Shown here: piece after piece, positions 16,377 through 24,701 of the stretch
Layout: every line of letters begins with the position of its first letter
Position numbering within the stretch: the first letter of the stretch is position 1
DNA from: Vicinamibacteria bacterium
GTDB taxonomy: Bacteria; Acidobacteriota; Vicinamibacteria; Vicinamibacterales; UBA8438
Direction: 5' to 3'
DNA length: 32,818 nucleotides
Assembly: GCA_022820675.1 (NCBI GenBank)
Contig: JAJEFC010000225.1
Coordinates: 1-32,818 of the forward strand
Made by a program: the position numbers and the translations under genes
The notes under the pieces: generated by a model
What the model was told of the DNA's origin: nothing
What the model saw: only the letters and a program-made list of their open reading frames with translations
Database searches by the model: none

Positions 16377-17825
16377 TCACTCGACAGGCTTCACACCACC
16401 TCGTCGACCGAGTCCGTAGCCGACCCGGAAGACGTCCGGGATGTTCACCCGGCCGTCACGCATGTGCATGAAGACTCGCAACGTCTCGAGGTCTTCGCGA
16501 ACACCTTCTTCCAACCTGTCGATATGGCGAGGCGGGAGCTTCACCTCGTTCTGTTCGGTCTCCTCGGCAAGACGGTGGAGGACGCCCTTGCGCTTCCAGC
16601 GTTGCGCGATCTCGTCGAACTCGCAGGGCACGACCATGCCCCTGAGGGGACTCAAGACCCGGTGCACCCAGGGATAGTCCTCCTGGAGCTCACTGACGCG
16701 TATCTTCGACGCCGCCTGGACGCCGCGCTTGATGCTGTCGTAGTGCAGCGCGTGTCGGTGCTCCGAATGGCGGTCGGTCGTCTCGTCGGCGGCCGTTCGA
16801 AGGGCGGCGAGAAACGACCGTGGGCTCACTCTGCCATCGGTGTCAGCCAGGTGGTTCGGAATCCAGGTGTACGGGAAGCCGCGGCGGTGGTCGGTTCCCA
16901 TCCATTGGCCGGCAAGGGCGTGGAACTTCTCGCGTTGGTACTCTTCCCTGAAGATCGACGATCGCGGCACCGAGAAGACCGGTCTTCCGGCAACGGTCAT
17001 GGCGGGCCAGTCACCGGCCTGGAAGAACGTCCGGAATTCGGCGCCGAACCTCCCATTGGCCAGACAATGCCACAACAGGCCGTACAGCTCGTGCCGAGGC
17101 CAGCTCAATTCGACGGCCGAGGAGAGGACTTTCGAAGCATCCGGAAAATCGCCGATTCTGCTCTCGTCGATCTGATCCGACCGCAGGAACACCTTGACCC
17201 GCAGGCGCCGGTACGAACGCAGCTCCATCGCAGTCTGCAGCAGGCCGCGGATCGTCCGGTACATCTCCTTCCAATCGTCGGCGCATCGGTCCAGGGCGTC
17301 GCACAGGATCAGCAGGTAGACGCCCTTCCGATCGAGCTCGGCGTCGCGCTCCTGGAACAGGCGCTCGGTCGCTTCGGCGTTGGCGGCGACGTATCGTGTG
17401 CGGGCTCGCCAAGTATCGTGTTGCCTGATCGGATGGTCTCCCGGTGCGAGCTGCCAGGCATGCACGGCTCGCCAGATCGTTCTGGGTTCGAAGCCACCGG
17501 CGATCAGGCTGTGCAGCACGTCCTTGTTGGGGTACTCGTCGAGCAGCGGTCTGACCCCGAACCCCGTTCGCACCTCGGTGTTCTCTCCCAGCGCGGAACG
17601 CTGGCCCCCCACGAGTTGGCGTACGACACCTTCCTGCAGGGCGCTCCACCAGAAGGTCTTGCCGGCGCCGCGCATTCCCGTCACCAGCAGGGTGTTCGGG
17701 TCCATCGCCCTGACGTGGGAGCGCGGCAGGTACACGTGCTCGGGTGATGGCGTTTCGCCGTGGCTCGTGCCCGCCGGCAGGTCGCCGATCGCCTGACGCG
17801 CCTGATCGACGTCAATCGCGGTCAC
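16377..17825 (-). CDS. P-loop ATPase of the HEPN/KGGVGR cassette
   Basis: A 482-residue cytoplasmic NTPase with no close named family that I recognise. Walker A is GMRGAGKTFWW (50-60) and Walker B is LLILCDALDRCADDW (171-185); KVFLRSDQIDES further on looks like a sensor strand. This arrangement resembles STAND/KAP-type ATPases used in conflict systems. The C-terminal about 150 residues contain HALHYDSIKRGVQAASKIR and VHRVLSPLRGMVVPCEFDEI, probably an all-helical and winged-helix region. GTG 17825 follows GGAG and overlaps the stop of the upstream ATPase gene by 14 nt; a TTG at 17855 is an alternative. It is the last gene of the minus-strand cassette. Confidence 0.7.
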   Translation of the reverse strand: MTAIDVDQARQAIGDLPAGTSHGETPSPEHVYLPRSHVRAMDPNTLLVTGMRGAGKTFWWSALQEGVVRQLVGGQRSALGENTEVRTGFGVRPLLDEYPNKDVLHSLIAGGFEPRTIWRAVHAWQLAPGDHPIRQHDTWRARTRYVAANAEATERLFQERDAELDRKGVYLLILCDALDRCADDWKEMYRTIRGLLQTAMELRSYRRLRVKVFLRSDQIDESRIGDFPDASKVLSSAVELSWPRHELYGLLWHCLANGRFGAEFRTFFQAGDWPAMTVAGRPVFSVPRSSIFREEYQREKFHALAGQWMGTDHRRGFPYTWIPNHLADTDGRVSPRSFLAALRTAADETTDRHSEHRHALHYDSIKRGVQAASKIRVSELQEDYPWVHRVLSPLRGMVVPCEFDEIAQRWKRKGVLHRLAEETEQNEVKLPPRHIDRLEEGVREDLETLRVFMHMRDGRVNIPDVFRVGYGLGRRGGVKPVE

Positions 17826-19113
17826 GGCTGCTTTTCTCCGCCCGGTTGGCGGCAATCAGTCCATCGAATCGGGCGAAGAACTGCGCGTAGGCCTGGCCTG
17901 CGGGCGTACGTTCCGGATCGCGTAGCGACGCGCCGGCCGCGAGGCCGCGCGTCCAGTGAATCACCATCGGAGCGTGAGGCGCGTCCTCTTCGAGGGCATC
18001 GAAGGAGAATGCGTCGCCCGCCTCGTCGGAGGGCGCGACATCGTCATACAGATGTTCACGGAACAGGTCCCACGCCCGTTCCTGGAACTGCCGCAGGTAT
18101 CGCTCGGTGTCGAGCTCGGGTGTCAGCGCGGAGACGATTGACAGGCGCTCCCGAATTGCCCTCGCCAGGGCATGAGTCTGCCAGTGGCGAAACAGAATGC
18201 GGTAGTCTGTCCAATGGCTGTCCGAGTCCACGGCGAAGAGCAGGACCTGCGCGTCGAGGTCGGTCACGGTCGTCGCGGCGATGTCGTGCAGGCCGCTACG
18301 GCTCTCCAGCAGGACGATGGACGGGTCGCACCTCTCTTCCAGTTGAGACAACAGCCGCTCGAGGCGTTGGGCCCACGGATCGCCCGTGTCCATGTGAACC
18401 CGTCCCAGCTTCGCCAGATACTCGCCTGGCTCGCGTCCATGCGTCGGAGCCACGTGCACGTCGCCCTCGAGATCGTGCGCCCATGAGGGCACCGCGGTCA
18501 TTCTCTCGACCAGTGAACTGCCCTGATCGACGAGATCCTCCACGAACCAGTCGGCGATGCCGAATTCCGGTTGGCTTCCCGAATCGAGCATCACCGATGA
18601 CAGTCCCGGCGATTCCAGGTCCAGGTCGACGACGAGAACCCGCTCTCCGTTGCGGGCGAGTCGCCAGGCGAGCATGACGGCGCTGGTGCTCCGGCCCACG
18701 CCGCCCTTCACCGAGAACAGCGTGTAGCGGTCCGCGTCCGTCTTCCGGTACGCACCGCCGACCGACCACCAGTCGCGGCCCGTCACGAGGCGGTCGACCC
18801 AGAACACACCGGGCAGGAGCTCACGTGCTGCATCATCCAGCGACTGCAGCATGGCGGAATCCAGGAACACGATGGTGTCGTCAGCGGGGTAGCCGTGGGC
18901 GCCGAGGGCTTCGTGCATGCGCCGGGCGAGGTCCTGCAGCACTTGGGCGCGAGACTCGTCGGTCTCCATGGAGTCCGACACGCAGATTCGCACCCTCCCG
19001 AGCAGATCGCGTACGACGTAGAGACGGTCGAGGGTCGCCAGAGAGGGGCAGGACGCGAGGACGTCCGCGACGCGATCCCTGATGCGGTCGAACAGAACCA
19101 ACCCTTGGGTCAT
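17812..19113 (-). CDS. KGGVGR-motif ParA/MinD-like ATPase
   Basis: A 433-residue protein with the deviant Walker A FSVKGGVGRSTSAVMLAW (134-150) and Walker A' strand VLVVDLDLESPGLSS (159-173) of the ParA/MinD/Mrp class. The arginine replacing the usual lysine in KGGVGK(S/T) is the mark of the KGGVGR-variant family. Residues 1-120 form a separate domain (YVVRDLLGRVRICVSDSMET) that may sense a ligand or partner. The start ATG overlaps the HEPN gene's stop in ATGA, so the two are coupled. Family members are found in accessory islands and are suspected to act in defence; no activity is established. Loss of the lysine may change dimer-dependent ATP hydrolysis. Confidence 0.8.
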   Translation of the reverse strand: MTQGLVLFDRIRDRVADVLASCPSLATLDRLYVVRDLLGRVRICVSDSMETDESRAQVLQDLARRMHEALGAHGYPADDTIVFLDSAMLQSLDDAARELLPGVFWVDRLVTGRDWWSVGGAYRKTDADRYTLFSVKGGVGRSTSAVMLAWRLARNGERVLVVDLDLESPGLSSVMLDSGSQPEFGIADWFVEDLVDQGSSLVERMTAVPSWAHDLEGDVHVAPTHGREPGEYLAKLGRVHMDTGDPWAQRLERLLSQLEERCDPSIVLLESRSGLHDIAATTVTDLDAQVLLFAVDSDSHWTDYRILFRHWQTHALARAIRERLSIVSALTPELDTERYLRQFQERAWDLFREHLYDDVAPSDEAGDAFSFDALEEDAPHAPMVIHWTRGLAAGASLRDPERTPAGQAYAQFFARFDGLIAANRAEKSSRDRD

Positions 19114-19532
19114 AGCAGACCATCCTGCCTGGCTTGTTGGACCATCCTGCAGATCTTCCGGGCTGCTTCACGGTGCGGCTCGATGTCGGTCCTCGGGAAA
19201 TGACGGCCGTGCGCGTAGCGATTGTGATGCGACCAGTCGTCGAACGGCTTGCCGACCGGAAGCAGTTGCACATAGCGTGCTCCATTGCGACCATTGGCGA
19301 AGCTGACGAAGGTCGACCAGAGGAGCTGGATGTGTCTCTGGTGTTGCCTTGATGTTGGCTTTCCGGTGGCGTCGACGGGCATTCCCTGCGCGTGCATCAC
19401 TGCTTTCAGGCCGCATTCGGCACTGAATCCGTAAAGCTGATCGGCGTTCGGCCAGCATGCATGGCGGTACAGGAGTTCGGCGTCGTGCCAATGTCGGCGA
19501 TGGGAGTCGCCAAAATCGGATTGGTGGATCAT
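19110..19532 (-). CDS. HEPN-domain protein
   Basis: A 140-residue, mostly helical protein. The N-terminal helix pair (HWHDAELLYRHACWPNADQL, then GFSAECGLKAVMHAQG) is the pattern of HEPN domains, and NRYAHGRHF carries the R-x4-6-H motif (R105, H111) that forms the RNase active site in HEPN toxins. It may therefore be an RNase, silenced or released by the coupled ATPases. Catalysis is an inference from the motif. ATG 19532 has a weak ribosome-binding site. It lies 52 bp after the membrane-protein gene and overlaps the next gene by 4 bp. Alternative: a non-catalytic HEPN adaptor. Confidence 0.7.
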   Translation of the reverse strand: MIHQSDFGDSHRRHWHDAELLYRHACWPNADQLYGFSAECGLKAVMHAQGMPVDATGKPTSRQHQRHIQLLWSTFVSFANGRNGARYVQLLPVGKPFDDWSHHNRYAHGRHFPRTDIEPHREAARKICRMVQQARQDGLL

Positions 19533-19584
19533 TGCGGCGACTCACGACGCGTTTCAACCGCGCGTGTGGTGGTGGCCGTAGTCG

Positions 19585-20388
19585 TCACGTGTCGTCGCCG
19601 GCCGATGGCGGGCCCTGCCCGTCCGCGCGCTCCCGCAGCGACGGTCCATTCCCGTGCCTCAGCCACCGCTCGTAGTCGATCTTCCGCCTCGCGGGGTGGA
19701 TGCCCCCCGTACTGTCGATGCACTCGGGGGTCAGATGGCACTCGTTGCGATCGAGGTTGTGGCTCTCCGCGACGTCGTAGAGCCAGTCCGCGACGTCACG
19801 GCACGGGAAGTAGGCATCGACGCTGCCATCGGGTTCCAGGGTGCGCGGCAGCGGAGCGTCTCCGGGATCCCGTCCGAACAGCTCGACGGCCTGGTCGGAC
19901 GCGTCCATGAGCTGGGCCGGCGGGTCGGCGTGGCGGGCGAGCTCGTCGCTCGTCCTGAGCCCTATGCCGGTCACCGTGAGCGGGTTCGGCCCGGGGTTGG
20001 TGACGGTGACGCGGAGGAACTCCAGGCCGGATGGGCGGTGGCTGCGCCAGCTCCAGCGCACCGCCGGCGGCGCGGCGGGAGCGGCTGGGCGCTCTCGAGC
20101 CTCGGGCGTGTCATCGAGGGGCGGCCGGGTCTCGGGGCCGTCCGTCGGCGGCGCGGCGGGAACGGCGGTGCCCTCTCGAGCCTCGGGCGCGTCATCGGGG
20201 GGCGGCCGGGTCTCCGGGCGCACCGGCGGTGGCGCGGCGGGAACGGCCGTGCCCTCTCGAGCTTCGGGCGTCTCATCGAGAGGCGGCCGGGCCTCGGGGT
20301 GATCGGGATCCGCGAGGCATCGGTTCCAGAACCACACGGCCGCGGTGGTCAACAGGGCCGCCGTCAGCACGGCAACTATGTGCGCCAA
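19585..20388 (-). CDS. Membrane-anchored protein with proline-rich tandem repeats
   Basis: A 267-residue hypothetical protein. Residues 4-22 (IVAVLTAALLTTAAVWFW) are one transmembrane helix. Residues 31-111 are three 27-residue proline/acidic repeats (PETRPPLDDTPEARE is the core), likely an extended linker. The rest begins with a beta-sandwich-like stretch (LEFLRVTVTNPGPNPLTVTG) and ends with a region containing three cysteines (CRDVADWLYDVAESH, ECHLTPEC). TTG 20388 is chosen because AAGGGG lies 7 nt before it and the helix would otherwise be cut; GTG 20370 is possible. It is the first gene of the HEPN/KGGVGR cassette by position and may anchor it at the membrane, but the 52-bp gap leaves membership unproven. 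Confidence 0.6.
   Translation of the reverse strand: MAHIVAVLTAALLTTAAVWFWNRCLADPDHPEARPPLDETPEAREGTAVPAAPPPVRPETRPPPDDAPEAREGTAVPAAPPTDGPETRPPLDDTPEARERPAAPAAPPAVRWSWRSHRPSGLEFLRVTVTNPGPNPLTVTGIGLRTSDELARHADPPAQLMDASDQAVELFGRDPGDAPLPRTLEPDGSVDAYFPCRDVADWLYDVAESHNLDRNECHLTPECIDSTGGIHPARRKIDYERWLRHGNGPSLRERADGQGPPSAGDDT
20056..20298 (-). repeat. Three 81-bp tandem repeats inside the membrane-protein gene
   Basis: Three in-frame units of 27 codons. The first two share EAREGTAVPAAPP exactly and the third has diverged (EARERPAAPAAPP). Copy number is likely to vary between strains without breaking the frame. Confidence 0.85.
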
Positions 20389-20738
20389 CTATGTTCCCCT
20401 TGTTCCACGCCCGACTCTCGGCGACTCCGCCCGGTCGTGTCGGACTCCGGGCGGTTCCGGAAGTCGGCTGCGCGGTTCGACGGCCGGCGTCTGACCGGAC
20501 CGACCACGGAAGCACGTCCCCGATGGCGATCGTAGCCGCAGGACGGGCCTACGTACGGACTCCGGTCGGCATGGAGGTCCGCCGCGCCCGGTCGTCCGGG
20601 CCAAGGCGCCGACCGGCGAGCCATTGGCAGGCGGGCTGGTCCGGCGCCGGCTTCCCGCCCGGGCCCTCGCGAACGTAGCCCGCCCGCTCTCCATTGCCCG
20701 GTCCCGCACCGGTTCCGTTGGCCGCCGCCGGCACGCCG
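20389..20738. other. Intergenic stretch upstream of the cassette
   Basis: 350 bp between the DUF1552 gene and the membrane-protein gene, both on the minus strand. No gene, clear promoter or named repeat is seen. The GC-rich part at about 20635-20670 has several short self-complementary runs (GCCGGCGCCGG) that could end the upstream transcript, without a T-tract. Confidence 0.4.
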
Positions 20739-22010
20739 TCACGACCAGGTCAGCGTGCCGGTGCTCTGGCCGAACGAGTCCGTCTCGACCCCCATCTTCT
20801 GCAGCAGGGTCACGTAGAGGTTGCACAGCGGCGCGTTGTGCTCGCCCTCGTGCGCCACGTGCTTGCCGTGCGCGAAGTCGCCGCCGGCGACGAGAATCGG
20901 CAGGTCGACCGGGGTGTGGGCGTTGGCGTTGCCGAGGTTGCTGCCGAACAGGACCGAGGTGTGGTCGAGCAGAGACCCGTCCGCGTCGCCGCGCCCCGCG
21001 AGGTCGTCGAGGAGGCCGCGGAAGGCCTGGACGATCTCGGTCTCGACCTTCTTGAGCTGCCCGATCTTGGCCTCGTCCTGCCCGTGGTGCGACAGGCTGT
21101 GCTGGTCGCCGCTCACGCCCTGGACCTGGGGCACGACCCCGTGGTCGTGGATCATCAGGCTGACGACGCGCGACGAGTCCGTCTCGAGGATGAGCGGGAT
21201 CATGCGCAGCATGAGGCCGATGCGGCCGATGAGATCGGCGGGGTTCGGGATGTCGGTGGGCGGCTCGGCGTCGACGACCGGCTTCGGCCGGTCGAGCCAC
21301 GCCTGCACCTCGGTGAGCTCCTGCTCGGCCGCCCGCACCGCGTCGAAGTAGGCGTCGAGCTTGCGGCCGTCGGCGGCGCTGACCCGCCCCCGCAGGGCCG
21401 TCGTCTGCGACTTCAGGCGGTCGAGGATGCTGCCGCCGTCGTTCAGGCGTTGCGCCTCGCGCGCGACCTCGTCGGGCGTGCCCTGCAGGAAGAGCTTGCC
21501 GAACAGGGCCGCCGGGCTCGTCTCGGCCGGCACCATCGCCCCGCTCGAGGTGAACGACTGGCTCTGCGCCGACAGGGTGCCCAGGACCACGGACGGGAAC
21601 CGGGTCACGTAGCCGAGATGGTTGGCGGCGACCTGGTCGAGGGAGATGGTGTTGCGGAACCCGTCGAGCCCGGGTCGCCGCGCCGCCGTCAGCCACGTGA
21701 TCTCCGAGTTGTGGGGCTGGCGGCCGCTCTGCTCCTCGTGCGAGAAGCCCGAGAACACCGTGTAGCGCGAGCGGTGGTCGTCGAGCAGCGACAGGTACTC
21801 GGACGCCTCGTAGCCGGCGCCGGCCGTCTTCGGGAACCACGACGACGAGTAGAGCCCGAGGGTGCTGCAGACGGTCACGAGCCGCTTCGGGCTCGCCGCC
21901 GCCGCGGCGCGGGCCAGCGGCGGGGCCATCGACTCGAGCAGGGGCAGGGCCATGGCCACGCCGGAGGCGCGCAGGAACGTGCGGCGGTCGAGGGGGCGGG
22001 GCAGCGTCAT
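20739..22010 (-). CDS. DUF1552 protein, Tat-exported
   Basis: A 423-residue DUF1552 family protein. The N-terminus has a twin-arginine signal (LDRRTFLRASGVAMALPLLE), so it is exported folded. The body shows family features: LYSSSWFPKTAG, GFSHEEQSGRQPHNSEITWL, ISLDQVAANHLG, VVSLMIHDHGVVPQVQGVSG followed by DQHSLSHHG, and LLDHTSVLFGSNLGNANAHT. The fold is related to DUF1501 and the alkaline phosphatase/sulfatase-like group, but no reaction is established. It starts 2 bp after the stop of the DUF1592 gene, with an AGGAG inside that gene, so the two are made together; this pairing is standard in Planctomycetota and Acidobacteriota. Confidence 0.9.
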   Translation of the reverse strand: MTLPRPLDRRTFLRASGVAMALPLLESMAPPLARAAAAASPKRLVTVCSTLGLYSSSWFPKTAGAGYEASEYLSLLDDHRSRYTVFSGFSHEEQSGRQPHNSEITWLTAARRPGLDGFRNTISLDQVAANHLGYVTRFPSVVLGTLSAQSQSFTSSGAMVPAETSPAALFGKLFLQGTPDEVAREAQRLNDGGSILDRLKSQTTALRGRVSAADGRKLDAYFDAVRAAEQELTEVQAWLDRPKPVVDAEPPTDIPNPADLIGRIGLMLRMIPLILETDSSRVVSLMIHDHGVVPQVQGVSGDQHSLSHHGQDEAKIGQLKKVETEIVQAFRGLLDDLAGRGDADGSLLDHTSVLFGSNLGNANAHTPVDLPILVAGGDFAHGKHVAHEGEHNAPLCNLYVTLLQKMGVETDSFGQSTGTLTWS

Positions 22011-22012
22011 GG

Positions 22013-24460
22013 CTATCGGCTCCTGAAGAGATCGCTCTGCACGACCTCGTGAATCATGCTTCTGACGGGGAATCCGCGGCCGCCGAGCCGGGACACGACG
22101 GTCTCCACCGCGTCGCGGTCCGCGAACTCGATCTCGGCCCCGGTCGAGTAGACCAGGAGCTGCGAGGCGAGGTGGCGGGCCACCTGCTCGACGTCGTTCC
22201 GCAGCATCAGGTCCTTGTAGTCGGCGATGCCCGCGAAGGCGTCGCCGCCCGGCGTTATCCCGCTGGCGTCGACGGGCGGGCCGTCGCTGAACGGCAGGTC
22301 CACCGTGAAGCCGCCGTAGTCCATCTGGCCGCCCGACGCCCGGTAGTTCGTCCGGAAGCCGCCGATCGGGTCGAACGACTCGAGGGCGAAGCCCGGCGGG
22401 TCGATGACGCGGTGGCAGCTCGCGCAGACGGGGTTCTCGCGGTGCGCGGTCAACTGCTCGCGGATCGTCGTCGTGCCCCGGGTGTCGGGCTCGAGCCCCT
22501 CGATGCCGGGCGGGGGCGGGGCCGGGGGCTGCCCGAGCAGGTTCGCGAGCACGAAGTTGCCGCGGGGCACCGGCGACGTCGTGGTGCCGTTCGCGGTCAC
22601 CTTGAGGACGCTGGCGTGGGTCATCAGCCCGCCGCGGGGGCTGTCGTCGGGCAGGGCCACCCGGCGCATCTGCTGGCCGGCCACGCCCGACAGGCCGTAG
22701 TGCTCGGCGAGGCGGCGGTTCACGAACGTGAAGTCGGCCGCGATCAGGTGGTCGACCCCGTGGTTCTCGGCGACCAGCTCGCCCAGGAAAAGCTCGGTCT
22801 CGCGGGCCACCGCCTGCCCCAGCCGGTCGTCCCACTCGGGGTAGAGCCCGGCGTCGGGGGTGGTCGCCCGCAGCTCGTAGAGGCGGAACGCCTGCCCCGC
22901 GAAGTCGTCGACGAAGCGGTCGGCCCTGGCGTCGTCGAGCATCCGGTCGACGTGCCCGGCGAGGACCGCGGGGTCCGTCAGCCGGCCCGCCCGCGCCGCG
23001 TCGAAGAGCCGCTCGTCGGGCATGCTGCGCCACAGGAAGTAGGACAGCCTCGATGCCAGCGCGAAGTCGTCGAGGGCGCCCGCGTCGCCCAGTTGGTAGA
23101 GGAACGCCGGGGCGCTGAGAATCGCCCGCAGGGGCACGCGGACCGCCTCGAGGAACGGCCGCCCCTCGGCGAGCAGGGGCTCGGCGAGGCTGGCGTAGGC
23201 CTCGAGCTCGCCCGCCTCCAGGGGCCGGCGGAAGGCGCGCGGCGCGAAGCTCGCCACGACGTCGAGGACGTGCTCGTAAGGCGCCTTGGTGAGGACGATC
23301 TCGCCCCACTCGTCGAACTCGACCCCGGCCAGCAGCTCGCGGGTGCTCGCCGGCGGCCATGCGTCGCCGTCGAGGATCGGCCCGTCGAAGCTCAGCGACC
23401 GGAACGCGATGCCCTCGCCCGGGTAGTCCTTCATGCCGCCGTAGCCCTGGGAGGGATCGCCGGGCTGCAGGAGGGGCGCACCCTCCGGCGGCCCGTCGAG
23501 GTCGGCCACCGAGAGCCCGATCAGATCCCCGGGACGCATGTACGGCGTCAGCTCCACCGTCCGGGGACCCGTCAGGTCGAACGTGCCGATCAGCTCGTCG
23601 AGCGACGCCGCCACCCCCGCCATCTTCCCGCGGTACACCATGACCGTCACCGGCGTCTCCGCCTGGTAGGGATAGGCGTCGACGGTGACGCGGTAGCGGC
23701 CCGGTGCCGCCGTCAGGTAACCCTCGGTGGCGCTGTGGAACGTGTAGGTCGAGCCGAAGTCGAAGAACGCCGCGAACGCGTCGTCGAGCTTCTTGACGAT
23801 GCCGAGCCCGAGGGCCCGGGCGTTCTCGATGACCGGCAGGTACTGCGAGTTGACGTACTCGATCTCGTGACGGACCGGCTCGGGGCGGGGGCCGGTCCGG
23901 ATGGCCGCGTCCAGCGCCCGGTCGGCCGCCTCGAGGTACGACCGCACGTGCAGCGGCGACATGCTCTGGTTCGCGGCCACGGTGTCGAACCCGCCGGAGT
24001 CGGCCTCGGCCGGCAGGGTCTGGGACAGGTCGAGGCCCACCGCCTCGTCGACCCCCAGCAGGTCCTGGATGGTGTAGGCGTACTCGAGGCGCGTGAGCCG
24101 CCGCAGCGGGGTGCGGGGGCCGTTCCGGGCCGCGAGGTTGGCGTCGACGAGGGCCCGCTTCAGCGATCCGAGGGCGGTCTCGACCACCGCCGCGTCGGGG
24201 CGCCGGACGCCGGCGGGGGGCATCTCGCCGTTCGCGACCCGGTCGTGGATGCGCTCCCACGCGCGGAAGGTGGCGCGGTCGCCCAGGTCGTGGCCCAGGC
24301 CGGAGATGTCGAGCGGGGTCGCGGTCCGCGGGCCGTGGCACGTCTGGCACGACGTCTCGACGAGCGGGGCCACGTCGGCCTCGAACGACTGCGCGGCGGC
24401 GCCGCCGGACACGGCCCCCGCCAGCAACGCCGCGAGGCAGACTGTATGCGTTCGGTTCAT
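22013..24460 (-). CDS. DUF1592-DUF1588-DUF1585 multidomain cytochrome-like protein
   Basis: An 815-residue exported protein. After a signal peptide (HTVCLAALLAGAVSG, cleavage near AAAQ) comes a cytochrome c-like segment with the heme motif CQTCH near residue 37. It is followed by the DUF1587 region (RRLTRLEYAYTIQDLLGVD), DUF1592 (FAPRAFRRPLEAGELEAYAS, ASRLSYFLWRSMPDERL), DUF1588 (RGGLMTHASVLKVTANGTTT, and CASCH) and DUF1585 at the end (QLLVYSTGAEIEFADRDAVE). The architecture is typical of Planctomycetota and Acidobacteriota and suggests a periplasmic redox or polymer-attacking role; this is not proven. ATG 24460 gives the signal peptide; the frame is open for 60 bp more. A -10-like TACAAT lies at 24527-24532, about 65 nt upstream. 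Confidence 0.9.
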   Translation of the reverse strand: MNRTHTVCLAALLAGAVSGGAAAQSFEADVAPLVETSCQTCHGPRTATPLDISGLGHDLGDRATFRAWERIHDRVANGEMPPAGVRRPDAAVVETALGSLKRALVDANLAARNGPRTPLRRLTRLEYAYTIQDLLGVDEAVGLDLSQTLPAEADSGGFDTVAANQSMSPLHVRSYLEAADRALDAAIRTGPRPEPVRHEIEYVNSQYLPVIENARALGLGIVKKLDDAFAAFFDFGSTYTFHSATEGYLTAAPGRYRVTVDAYPYQAETPVTVMVYRGKMAGVAASLDELIGTFDLTGPRTVELTPYMRPGDLIGLSVADLDGPPEGAPLLQPGDPSQGYGGMKDYPGEGIAFRSLSFDGPILDGDAWPPASTRELLAGVEFDEWGEIVLTKAPYEHVLDVVASFAPRAFRRPLEAGELEAYASLAEPLLAEGRPFLEAVRVPLRAILSAPAFLYQLGDAGALDDFALASRLSYFLWRSMPDERLFDAARAGRLTDPAVLAGHVDRMLDDARADRFVDDFAGQAFRLYELRATTPDAGLYPEWDDRLGQAVARETELFLGELVAENHGVDHLIAADFTFVNRRLAEHYGLSGVAGQQMRRVALPDDSPRGGLMTHASVLKVTANGTTTSPVPRGNFVLANLLGQPPAPPPPGIEGLEPDTRGTTTIREQLTAHRENPVCASCHRVIDPPGFALESFDPIGGFRTNYRASGGQMDYGGFTVDLPFSDGPPVDASGITPGGDAFAGIADYKDLMLRNDVEQVARHLASQLLVYSTGAEIEFADRDAVETVVSRLGGRGFPVRSMIHEVVQSDLFRSR

Positions 24461-24572
24461 TCCATCATCCTGTCTTGATGACGATTCGGAGCTTCGTCGC
24501 CACCGGAACTCCGACGCCAAACGGCAATTGTAACGGAAACCCGCGGTCGGCGTCGCGAGTTTCGAGGGCGGT

Positions 24573-24701
24573 TCAGAACGCGAGCCCCATGACGTACATC
24601 GCGATGCCGGTGACCGAGGAGAGGCACAGGCCCACGAATGCGAGCTTGCCCCGGAGCCGGTGGCGGCGGCCGAAAGGCCAGGTGCCCGCCCCCGCTGTCA
24701 C
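24573..24701 (-). CDS. 42-residue single-span membrane protein coupled to VapC
   Basis: A small gene starting at GTG 24701, which overlaps the VapC stop in GTGA, and ending at TGA 24573. The product has a short polar, basic N-terminus (TWPFGRRHRLRGK) and one hydrophobic helix to the C-terminus (LAFVGLCLSSVTGIAMYVMG, then LAF). Nearly all third codon positions are G or C (exceptions ACA, CCT, GCA), as in real genes here. The positive-inside rule puts the N-terminus in the cytoplasm. Function unknown; it could be a membrane partner of the toxin-antitoxin pair or an unrelated gene that uses coupled translation. Confidence 0.55.
   Translation of the reverse strand: MTAGAGTWPFGRRHRLRGKLAFVGLCLSSVTGIAMYVMGLAF

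Noticed and set aside
20739..24350. A 1203-codon open frame on the minus strand, suggesting a giant fusion protein
   Set aside because: Its last third is the real DUF1552 protein; the rest is the wrong frame of the DUF1592 gene (arginine/proline/alanine-rich, no domains). The two genes are separate, with TAG and ATG 2 bp apart.
22049..24478. Long plus-strand frame opposite the DUF1592 gene
   Set aside because: Biased composition typical of the antisense of a GC-rich gene; the minus strand carries the CxxCH motifs and DUF domains.
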